Shown here: positions 26,648 through 34,672 of the stretch, piece after piece
Layout of the letters: each line of letters starts with the position of its first letter
Numbering within the stretch: the first letter of the stretch is position 1
DNA from: Micrococcales bacterium
GTDB taxonomy: Bacteria; Actinomycetota; Actinomycetes; Actinomycetales; Cellulomonadaceae
Reading direction: 5' to 3'
NCBI GenBank assembly: GCA_009785115.1
Contig: WQWY01000011.1
Location: 24,556 to 88,555 of the forward strand
DNA length: 64,000 nucleotides
Program-made: the position numbers and the translations under genes
The notes under the pieces: generated by a model
Database searches by the model: none
Told to the model about the DNA's origin: nothing
The model's input: only the letters and a program-made list of their open reading frames with translations

Positions 26648-28095
26648 GGCGCCTCCTCAGGCTCAGGGTCGACGGGCTCAGGGTCGACGGGCTCAGGGTC
26701 GACCGGGATCTCCAGCACCACCAGCCAGCCCGACCCGTCCGGGCCGACCTTCAGCGTCCCGTCGACAGACGCCGCCCGTTCTCTCATGTTCGCCAGCCCG
26801 TGACCGCCCGACGACTCGTCAGGGTCGGCGGGTCCAGGGTCGGTGATCTCCAGCCGCACCCGGCCGTCCTCGACCTCGAGCAGCAGCGCGGCCCTGGTCG
26901 CCTGGGAGTGCAGCAGCACGTTCGTCAGCGACTCCTGGGCGACGCGCACCAGGGCGAGCTCGACCGCGGCCCCCAGGTGGGGCAGCCGCTCGGGCAGGTG
27001 AGCCTCGACCCGCAGCCCGGCGTCACCGACCCGGGCGATCACCGCTGGCAGCTCGGCCATGGTGTCCACCGGGTGCCACAGGGTGTCGGGCTCGGCCTCC
27101 CGCGACGGGTCAGGGTGGTCTTCCTCGCGCAGCACCCGGACCACCGAGCGCATCGCGTCCAGCGCCTCGCGCCCGCTGTGGGCGACCCACCGCACCGCTT
27201 CCCGAGGCTCTTCAGGTTTTTCGTCGGCGACGAGCTCGGCCGCCTCGGCCCGGATCACCACCGCCGAGACGTGGTGGGCGACCACGTCGTGCAGCTCACG
27301 GGCGATGCGGGTGCGCTCGGCCCGCACCTGCGTCCGCGCGTGGACCTCCCGCATGGCGAGCAGCTGGGTGTTGCGCTCCGTGAGCGCCTGCCGGGTCTCG
27401 TTCAGCTGGCCGGTGACGAACCCGACGACGACCGCCACGAACGCCAGCACCATGCGCACCAGGGCGTCTGAGGGGCGTTCGAGGCCGAGCCAGAAGCCGA
27501 GAGCCCATGGGGCCGCCTCGACGTCCTTGACGAAGTACGTCCAGTCCATGAGAGGCAACCACATCGCTGTCCGGAAGCCCATCGACAGCACCAGGGCTGA
27601 CACGACCGACACCAGACCGAGCAGCACCACGGGCACCCGGCGAGCCATCGCCCCCGCGTAGGCGGCAGCGAGCAGGGGGAGCATCAGCAGGTCTGTGAAG
27701 GGGTACGGCGAACGGAGCAGCATCGGGTACCCGATCGCGGTGGCCCAGAACACGGCCGTCGGCGCCGAGCGCCGCAGGAGCAGGATCGCCATCAAGAACA
27801 CACCCGCGACCTGCAAGTTCTCCAGGAGGTCCCGGGCGGGGAACCAGAACGGCGTGCGGACCGCCACGAAGAGACCGCCGAACCAGACCACCCCGACGAC
27901 GAGGGCCAAGAGGACGTCGCGCAGCCGGGTCGTGCGGAGCGCGGCCGCTCCGCGTCGCAGGTCGCCACCCATGGCGCGACCCACCCCGGACTCGCTCCAC
28001 ATCGACCGCCCCGCCACCGCGAGAGCGCGCGGCACGGCCGACCCGACCCGGGGCGCCCGCGGCGCGGGCTGGCCGCTCTCGACCGACGCCGGCAT
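26644..28095 (-). CDS. Sensor histidine kinase (NarL-partner, HisKA_3 type)
   Basis: 'RTRIARELHDVVAHHVSAVVIRAEAA', HATPase 'GHGLANMRERAASVDGTLKVG'; C-terminal DPEPV repeats. Confidence 0.92.
   Translation of the reverse strand: MPASVESGQPAPRAPRVGSAVPRALAVAGRSMWSESGVGRAMGGDLRRGAAALRTTRLRDVLLALVVGVVWFGGLFVAVRTPFWFPARDLLENLQVAGVFLMAILLLRRSAPTAVFWATAIGYPMLLRSPYPFTDLLMLPLLAAAYAGAMARRVPVVLLGLVSVVSALVLSMGFRTAMWLPLMDWTYFVKDVEAAPWALGFWLGLERPSDALVRMVLAFVAVVVGFVTGQLNETRQALTERNTQLLAMREVHARTQVRAERTRIARELHDVVAHHVSAVVIRAEAAELVADEKPEEPREAVRWVAHSGREALDAMRSVVRVLREEDHPDPSREAEPDTLWHPVDTMAELPAVIARVGDAGLRVEAHLPERLPHLGAAVELALVRVAQESLTNVLLHSQATRAALLLEVEDGRVRLEITDPGPADPDESSGGHGLANMRERAASVDGTLKVGPDGSGWLVVLEIPVDPEPVDPEPVDPEPEEAP
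26661..26705 (-). repeat. 15-bp tandem repeat (about 3 copies) in histidine kinase C-terminus
   Basis: gctcagggtcgacgg x2 then gctcagggtcgaccg; encodes (DPEPV)n. Confidence 0.85.
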
Positions 28096-28096
28096 G

Positions 28097-28849
28097 TCAG
28101 GTGGCCGAACGGCTCGGAGGCGCTGGGCTGGTGCGCCCGGCAGCGAAGCCGACGACGACCGCCATGAAGGCCAGCACCATGCTCATCACGGTCTGCGACG
28201 GGTCGAAGAACCAGCCGAGCTCGATGCTCCCGGACTCCGACCAGAGCGCGCTGTCGCGGATCATGCCGAGCAGGCTCCCGTCGAGCAGCCACCAGCGGGA
28301 GAACCCGAGCGACAGCAGCAGGGCCGACACGACCGACACCAGGCCGAGCAGCGCCACGGGAGCCCGACGGGCCGCCGCCGCCGCGTAGGCGGCGACGAGC
28401 AGGGGAAGAAGCAGCACGTCAGCCTGGAACACCGCCGACCTGAGGAAGAACGGGTAGCCGAGCGCGACGACCCAGAACACGACCGTCGGTGCCGAGCGCC
28501 GCAGCAGCACGATCAGCACCAGCAGCGCACCTGCCAGCTGCAGCCCTCCCAGCCGGCACGGGGCGGGGAACCAGAGCGACGAACGGTGGAGCAGGTACAG
28601 CCCGACGAACCAGACCGTCCCCACGGTCACGGCCCAGAGCAGGTCGCCCAGCGACGTGCCCCGCACCAAGGCCCTCGCGCCCCGCCGCAGGTCACCGACG
28701 ATGGAACGAGCGAGCCCCTCTTCTCCTCGCGGCGAGAGGTCTGGCCGGGCAGCAGCACGGTCCGGACCAGCCTCGACGCCTCCCGACGACCCCGAGGGCA
28801 GGGCCGGCTCAGGCCCCGCCGGCGTCGGGCGGTCGCTCTCGACTGGCAT
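28097..28849 (-). CDS. Membrane sensor-domain-only paralogue of the adjacent histidine kinase (kinase domain absent)
   Basis: 'DLRRGARALVRGTSLGDLLWAVTVGTVWFVGLYLL...VLIVLLRRSAPTVVFWVVALGYPFFLRS...RRAPVALLGLVSVVSALLLSLGF...MVLAFMAVVVGF' aligns along the TM region of 26644..28095 and stops before the H-box; likely start MPVESD at 28849. Confidence 0.75.
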   Translation of the reverse strand: MPVESDRPTPAGPEPALPSGSSGGVEAGPDRAAARPDLSPRGEEGLARSIVGDLRRGARALVRGTSLGDLLWAVTVGTVWFVGLYLLHRSSLWFPAPCRLGGLQLAGALLVLIVLLRRSAPTVVFWVVALGYPFFLRSAVFQADVLLLPLLVAAYAAAAARRAPVALLGLVSVVSALLLSLGFSRWWLLDGSLLGMIRDSALWSESGSIELGWFFDPSQTVMSMVLAFMAVVVGFAAGRTSPAPPSRSAT

Positions 28850-29305
28850 CACGGGCCACACGGTACGCACCTGGACGATCAGGCACGGCCAGTCTCGGGT
28901 CGGAGAACTGACGATCATCCGATCGCACCGGTCTGCCTGTCGCAGAACCATCCGTCAGGCTCATGCCGATGATCGAACGGTGGGCCACACTGGTCGCCTG
29001 TGACGATGGCACGCCCCGAGCAGACCCGTGAGTCGGTGCACCGACGCCGGTGGCTGGTCTTGGGCGGCCTCGCCGCAGCGGTCGTCGTGCTGCGCCTGCT
29101 GTCGTCGTGCACGGCCGGCCCGCCCCAGGCCGACGCGACACCAGAGCGACCGACCCAGGCCGCCTGGACGACGTGCTCACCCCACCTGCCCGGGCTCACC
29201 TCCTCCAACCTCCCTCTCTGACGAGGCGCACACCACCAGAGCGCACACCACGCAGGCCGCCGAGACGCGGCCACCGCCCGAGGCCGCCGGTGCCAGACTG
29301 GGCGG

Positions 29306-31915
29306 ATGGTCGGCCCCGGCGAGCTGTACGAAGCCCTCGTCGCCGGGGGTGCCCGTGCCGACCGGGTGACCCACGCCCGGGTGCTGCCCGCACGGGAGGG
29401 CCGGACCGCACCGTGGCCGGCCTGGGCTGATCCCGCGCTGGTCGCCGGGTACCGGGCGCTCGGGGTCGAGGCCCCGTGGGAGCACCAGGTGGTCGCGGCC
29501 GAGGCGGTGCACGAGGGTCGGCACACCGTGCTCGCCACGTCGACCGGGTCGGGCAAGTCGCTGGCGTTCTGGTTGCCCGCGCTGACCGCCGCCCGCGCGG
29601 CACGTGAACCAGCAGCACGTGAACCAGCAGGGCACGGACGAGCAGGGCACGGACGAGCGGGGCGCGGTGCGACCGTGCTGTACCTGGCGCCGACGAAGGC
29701 GCTGGCCGCCGACCAGATGGCGGGGCTGCACCGGCTGGTCAGCGCGGCCGGGGTGCGTGACCTGCACCTGGCCACGTGCGACGGGGACACCGGCACCGAC
29801 GAGCGACGCTGGGTGCGCGAGCACGCCGACGTGGTGGCGACCAACCCGGACTTCCTGCACTTCTCGCTGCTGCCCGGTCATGCCCGCTGGGGGCGGCTGC
29901 TGTCACGGCTGGCGTTCGTCGTGGTCGACGAGTGCCACGCCTTCCGGGGGGTGTTCGGGGCGCACGTGGCGCTGGTGCTGCGCCGCCTGCGCCGGGTCGC
30001 GGCCCACCACGGGGCGTCGCCGGTGCTCGTCTGCGCGTCGGCGACCACGTCTCAGCCTCAGACCAGCACGGCGCGTCTGATCGGGGTGCCTGCCAGCGAG
30101 GTCGTCGCCGTCACCGACGACACCTCACCGGCCGGTGCTCGCACCGTCGTGCTGTGGCAGCCGCCCGAGCCGCCGGACTCTCGGCCCCGCCGGACGGCCA
30201 CGGCCGAGACCGCTGACCTTCTCGCCGACCTGGTCGCGGCCGGTGGGCGGGCACTGGCCTTCACCCGGTCGCGGCGGGGCGCCGAGACGGTGGCGTCGGC
30301 GGCGCGCGCCCACCTGGACCAGGTCGCGCCAGAGTTGCCCGACCGGGTGCGGGCGTACCGCGGCGGCTACCTGCCCGAGGAGCGCCGGGCGCTGGAGGCC
30401 GCGGTGCGCGACGGGAGCGTGCGCGCCCTGGCCACGACGAACGCCCTAGAGCTGGGCGTGGACATCAGCGGGCTGGACGCTGTGCTGGTCGCCGGGTTCC
30501 CGGGCACACGGGTGTCGTGGTGGCAGCAGGCGGGGCGGGCCGGGCGCGCCGGGGCCGACGGGCTCGTCGTCCTGGTGGCCAGGGAAGACCCCATCGACGC
30601 CTACCTGCTGCACCACCCTGAGGCGCTGCTGGACGCCCCGGTCGAGCCGGTGGTGCTCGACCCGGACAACCCCGCGGTGCTCGCCGCGCACCTGGCCGCG
30701 AGCGCCGCCGAGGTCCCGCTGCGGGCGGACGACCTCGACCTGTTCGGCCCCGCGGCGGGCGAGGTGCTCACCGAGCTGACCGACCGTGGCTTCCTGCGGC
30801 GGCGCGGGTCCGGTGTCGCGGGTCGGGAATCCCTGGTCGGGTGTGGTGCTGGGCGGGATGCATCGCAAGGCGGAGGAGGAGGTCGCACTAGAGGTGCGTC
30901 CGACGACGACAACGCAGCGAGGCGCCCGCCCGGTGCCGCAGACGATCAGGGATTCCCGGTGCGCGACACCAGTACGTGGTACTGGACGCACGCCCAGCCG
31001 GCGTCGTCGCTGACCGATCTGCGCGGCTCGGGCGGCGCCCCGGTCCAGGTGGTCGAGCAGGGCACCGGGCGGGTGCTCGGCACGGTCGACGCGGCGTCGG
31101 CCGACGCGACCGTGCACCCCGGCGCGGTGTACGTGCACCAGGGCCGCACGTTCGTCGTGGACGACCTGGCCGCTGACGAGCCTCTGGCGCTGGTCACCGC
31201 GCAGGACGTGGATCACGGCACCTGGGCACGGTGGCTGACGTCCACGACGGTGGTCAGGGTGGACGCCCAGGCCACCTGGGGCCCGCTGACCTGGTCGCAC
31301 GGGCTGGTCGACGTGACCACGCAGGTCGTGTCTTTCCTGCGCCGCCGTCTGCCCGACCTGGCGGTGCTCGGCTCCGAAGAGCTCGACCTGCCGCCCCGCA
31401 CCGTCCGCACCACGGCGGTGTGGTGGACCGTGCCCGCGACGCTGCTGGCCGAGGCAGGTATCAGCACGGAGGCGGCCCCGGGAGCCCTGCACGCCGCCGA
31501 GCACGCGGCGATCGGCCTGCTGCCGCTGCTGGCCACGTGCGACCGCGGCGACCTGGGCGGCCTCTGTTCCTCGCTACGCTCGTCAACACCCTCAATCGGC
31601 TCGGAGGAACGAGCGAGCTCGCTCGTCTCTCGCCTCAATCGGGTGTCAACCCTGACCCACCCCGACACCGGCGAGGCCACCGTGTTCGTCCACGAGGCCT
31701 TCCCCGCCGGGTTCACCCGCCGAGGCTACGACCTGGGCCCAGCCTGGCTGCGCGCGACCCGCGACACGATCGCCTCATGCCCCTGCCCGACCGGCTGCCC
31801 CGCCTGCGTCCACTCCCCCAAGTGCGGTAACGCCAACGACCCCTTGGACAAGGCCTCCGCCCTACGCCTGATCGACGCGATCCTCACCCACACCCCGGGC
31901 CCCGAAGGACCCTGA
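29306..31915 (+). CDS. DEAD/DEAH-box helicase with DUF1998-type C-terminus (MrfA/YprA-like)
   Basis: 'LATSTGSGKSLAFWLPAL', 'VVVDECHAFRGVFG', 'NALELGVDISGLDAVLVAGFPGTRVSWWQQAGRAGR', terminal Cys cluster 'CPCPTGCPACVHSPKCGN'. Confidence 0.93.
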   Translation: MVGPGELYEALVAGGARADRVTHARVLPAREGRTAPWPAWADPALVAGYRALGVEAPWEHQVVAAEAVHEGRHTVLATSTGSGKSLAFWLPALTAARAAREPAAREPAGHGRAGHGRAGRGATVLYLAPTKALAADQMAGLHRLVSAAGVRDLHLATCDGDTGTDERRWVREHADVVATNPDFLHFSLLPGHARWGRLLSRLAFVVVDECHAFRGVFGAHVALVLRRLRRVAAHHGASPVLVCASATTSQPQTSTARLIGVPASEVVAVTDDTSPAGARTVVLWQPPEPPDSRPRRTATAETADLLADLVAAGGRALAFTRSRRGAETVASAARAHLDQVAPELPDRVRAYRGGYLPEERRALEAAVRDGSVRALATTNALELGVDISGLDAVLVAGFPGTRVSWWQQAGRAGRAGADGLVVLVAREDPIDAYLLHHPEALLDAPVEPVVLDPDNPAVLAAHLAASAAEVPLRADDLDLFGPAAGEVLTELTDRGFLRRRGSGVAGRESLVGCGAGRDASQGGGGGRTRGASDDDNAARRPPGAADDQGFPVRDTSTWYWTHAQPASSLTDLRGSGGAPVQVVEQGTGRVLGTVDAASADATVHPGAVYVHQGRTFVVDDLAADEPLALVTAQDVDHGTWARWLTSTTVVRVDAQATWGPLTWSHGLVDVTTQVVSFLRRRLPDLAVLGSEELDLPPRTVRTTAVWWTVPATLLAEAGISTEAAPGALHAAEHAAIGLLPLLATCDRGDLGGLCSSLRSSTPSIGSEERASSLVSRLNRVSTLTHPDTGEATVFVHEAFPAGFTRRGYDLGPAWLRATRDTIASCPCPTGCPACVHSPKCGNANDPLDKASALRLIDAILTHTPGPEGP
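29600..29659 (+). repeat. 15-bp tandem repeats inside the helicase gene (2+2 related units)
   Basis: gcacgtgaaccagca x2 followed by gggcacggacgagca / gggcacggacgagcg; encodes AREPAAREPAGHGRAGHGRAGRGA. Confidence 0.85.
30812..30970. mobile_element. 159-bp palindromic (MITE/RPE-like) insertion in frame in the helicase CDS
   Basis: Terminal inverted repeats 30812-30835/30947-30970 match 21/24; inner gggcggg/cccgccc (30851-30857/30925-30931) and central hairpin gtcgcac-tagag-gtgcgtc (30882-30900) all share the axis 30891; 159 = 53 codons. Confidence 0.7.
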
Positions 31916-31937
31916 GGACACAGAAGGCGCGTCGGTG

Positions 31938-33179
31938 TCACTCAGGCGCGCTGCCGCCTCTGGCCTCGGGGAGCAAGGGCTTCCAGTCCTCGTCGTCCTT
32001 CCACTCCTCCACCGGGAGACGAGAGCCACCCAGACCCTTCAGACCCTGGCCCATCTTCCGCTGCTGCTGGGGCTGCCCAGCAGCACCGGCGGTACCACCG
32101 ACCATGCCCGGCGGGTGCCCCGCACCTGCGGCCCCCGCACCCGAGACCCCCGCGCCTGCGCCTGGGGCGCCGACAGGACCACCAGCACCGCCGACGGCAC
32201 CGGGAGCGTAACGTCCGGTACCTGCTTCCAGACCGCGCAAGCCCATGCCCATAGGGCGTCCGGTCGGGCCGATATTGGCACCCGACGCACCAGCGGCACC
32301 AGCGCCGACCTGGCCGGCGAGCATCCCACCACCAGCGCCGCCCGCGCCCGAGGCTCCGCCGAGGCCGCCGGCGCCCAGCAGACGCCCCGCGGCCAGCAGG
32401 CCCGCCCCGCCAGCACCGGTCAGGAGCCCGCTGCCGACGACGCTGTCAGCAGCGCCCGCCTTCCCAGGAGACAGCGGATACCCCGAGGGGTGGACTCCCG
32501 CAGGTGTGGGGTCCTGACCAGGGGCGAACACTCCCCCGCCGGGAAGACCGGGGATGTACCCGGCAGGGTAGACAGCATCCTGACCCCCGGGGATGCGCCG
32601 GTTCGGACCGACCCACCGGTCGGTGTCCTCCTCACCCACCTCCGGAGGATCAGGAAATACCCCTTCGTCCCCACCGCCGGGGTATTCCTGCTCGAGGGCC
32701 ACCAGCCGGTAGTAGGCCCGGTCGAGGTGGTCGCACACAGCCAGGTAGCGCTGACGGGCCGCTTCTTGCTGGGCGGCCTCGTCAGCCTCGGCCTGCATCT
32801 GACCAAGGTGGTCAGTGGTGAAGTCGACCAGGTCCCACCCCCACTGCAACAACGTCTGACGCACCGGAGCAGCCCGCACCTTCTCCACCACGTCCAGCGC
32901 CTCCAACGCCATCTGACGTCCCTCGTTGGCGTAGTCGACCTCCTCCCGGGCCTTGCTCACCCATGCAGCCTCGGTCTCTAGCTCGGCCGCATACCCCAAC
33001 GTCGCTTCCCGGTATGCCTCACCGGTCTGAGCACCGAACACCGGCTGAGCGGCCATCGTCGTCAACGACTCGGCGAACTCCTCCTTCCAGCCCACCAAGG
33101 TGTCTGAGGCATGGATCCCCCAGAACTCACCCTCATAGATCGCGTAAAGCTCCCGCTTCCAGTCCTTGTCCACCATCAC
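31938..33179 (-). CDS. ESX/PPE-like protein: helical N-terminus, Gly/Ala-rich C-terminus
   Basis: Helical N-terminal ~170 aa followed by long GGAGA-rich tail ending 'LPVEEWKDDEDWKPLLPE'; next to mycosin-like proteases. Confidence 0.55.
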   Translation of the reverse strand: MMVDKDWKRELYAIYEGEFWGIHASDTLVGWKEEFAESLTTMAAQPVFGAQTGEAYREATLGYAAELETEAAWVSKAREEVDYANEGRQMALEALDVVEKVRAAPVRQTLLQWGWDLVDFTTDHLGQMQAEADEAAQQEAARQRYLAVCDHLDRAYYRLVALEQEYPGGGDEGVFPDPPEVGEEDTDRWVGPNRRIPGGQDAVYPAGYIPGLPGGGVFAPGQDPTPAGVHPSGYPLSPGKAGAADSVVGSGLLTGAGGAGLLAAGRLLGAGGLGGASGAGGAGGGMLAGQVGAGAAGASGANIGPTGRPMGMGLRGLEAGTGRYAPGAVGGAGGPVGAPGAGAGVSGAGAAGAGHPPGMVGGTAGAAGQPQQQRKMGQGLKGLGGSRLPVEEWKDDEDWKPLLPEARGGSAPE

Positions 33180-33267
33180 GGCCTCCTATGTTTTCTCATC
33201 GAATGTTTCTCGCTCGGACGTCGAGCGTGGTTCGTGCGCGCCAGGCCTGGTGGCCCGTCGCGTCTCC

Positions 33268-34602
33268 TCACACGGCTCCTCCTCGCCCGCGCCTGGCGAC
33301 CACGACCACCGCCACGACCACCCCCGCACCCAGCAGCACAACCACCACCGCGACCACCACCCACACCCACCCCGGCACACCGGCCGTGACGTCCGCACCG
33401 GACGAACCCGAGGAATCCGGCGACGGCGAGACCGTCGCCGTCGGCGCGGTAGCGAACGGGTCCGGAGAGAACGCCCCAGCGATATCAGCCGCAGACAAGT
33501 CCTCACGGAACTTCGCCTCAGGAACGATCAACGGACTCACATCCGGATACCCCGTCGGATCATCAGCAACCATCCCCACCAGGTTCACCGTCCCGTGCCC
33601 CACCACGGCCGGATCACCAGGGACCGCATGAGCCACCAGCACCTGCAACAGCTGGTTCGGCGTCGCCTCAGGATGAGCCGACCACACCACCGCCAACACA
33701 CCAGCAACGATCGGCGTCGCGAACGAGGTGCCAGCACCAAGCCTCGTCGGAACCCAGTCATGAGTGCTCAAGTCCCCTTGAAGCAAGATGCCCACACCCG
33801 GAGCCGCGACGGTGATCTTGCGCACCGGATACGGACCACGCGAAGTCCCCTCACCCATCACCTGCCCGTCCACCCCGACCGCCTGGACACCGACAGTGCC
33901 GTTGAGCTCACCGATTGACGCCAAGTCCCCAGGCTGGGAAGGGAGCGAGGAGACGATGACCACGCCTTGGTTCAGTGCCCACGCCACCTCTTGACGCGTC
34001 CACGCGCTAATAGGGCCGCTGGTCTGGGTGCTGATGATCTTCGCACCGTCGTTCACTGCCTGAACGATCGCCGAACCCAGACCACCACACATGGCGGTGT
34101 TGCGGAGATTTCCAGCAGGGCTACCGATCGCGTAGAACTTCACCGTCGCATCAGGAGCTATCCCGCGGACCGACGGCTGGCCCTCGAAGCCGACGCCCGT
34201 GCCGACGATGGTCGCTACGACATTGCTGCCGTGGGAGGTCGAGAACGTGAGTGCCTCGCCCGTGGCAGGCAGGTTCGCCCCGGTGTCGGGGTCCTTGCAC
34301 AAGGACCTCCCACCGTTCATGATCTGCACGTCAGCACCCTGGAGCACCGGCAGACTCGGGGTGATACTGGCGTCGATGACCGCCACGGTCACCCCCTGGC
34401 CCCTGTGTCCAGCCGCGTGGACCTGGGCCGTGCCCAACGTCTGGTGGTACCACTGACCGTCACCGTCCACCGCCGACGCAGGACCTGCCACCCCCACGAG
34501 CGGCACCAGAGCGACCACAGCCGCGACCACCCACCCCCAACCACCACCGCGCCGGCGGCTAACCGAGCTCGCATGTCGCCTTTCGCCCACACCCGCCATC
34601 AC
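33268..34602 (-). CDS. S8 serine protease, mycosin-like (type VII secretion-associated)
   Basis: Signal-like N-terminus; triad contexts 'VAVIDASI' (D), 'STSHGSNVVATI' (H), 'GAGTSFATPIVAGVLA' (S); C-terminal TM anchor. Confidence 0.9.
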   Translation of the reverse strand: MMAGVGERRHASSVSRRRGGGWGWVVAAVVALVPLVGVAGPASAVDGDGQWYHQTLGTAQVHAAGHRGQGVTVAVIDASITPSLPVLQGADVQIMNGGRSLCKDPDTGANLPATGEALTFSTSHGSNVVATIVGTGVGFEGQPSVRGIAPDATVKFYAIGSPAGNLRNTAMCGGLGSAIVQAVNDGAKIISTQTSGPISAWTRQEVAWALNQGVVIVSSLPSQPGDLASIGELNGTVGVQAVGVDGQVMGEGTSRGPYPVRKITVAAPGVGILLQGDLSTHDWVPTRLGAGTSFATPIVAGVLAVVWSAHPEATPNQLLQVLVAHAVPGDPAVVGHGTVNLVGMVADDPTGYPDVSPLIVPEAKFREDLSAADIAGAFSPDPFATAPTATVSPSPDSSGSSGADVTAGVPGWVWVVVAVVVVLLGAGVVVAVVVVARRGRGGAV

Positions 34603-34672
34603 GACCTCCTAGCCTTGATCGAACGCCCAACCGATCTCATACGTGCTGATCCTGTCGACCCCTCACGTCTCC

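Noticed and set aside
26661-26705. Short tandem repeats considered as a possible CRISPR array
   Set aside because: 15-bp direct repeats without spacers and in a coding frame; no CRISPR repeat-spacer pattern or cas gene anywhere in the window
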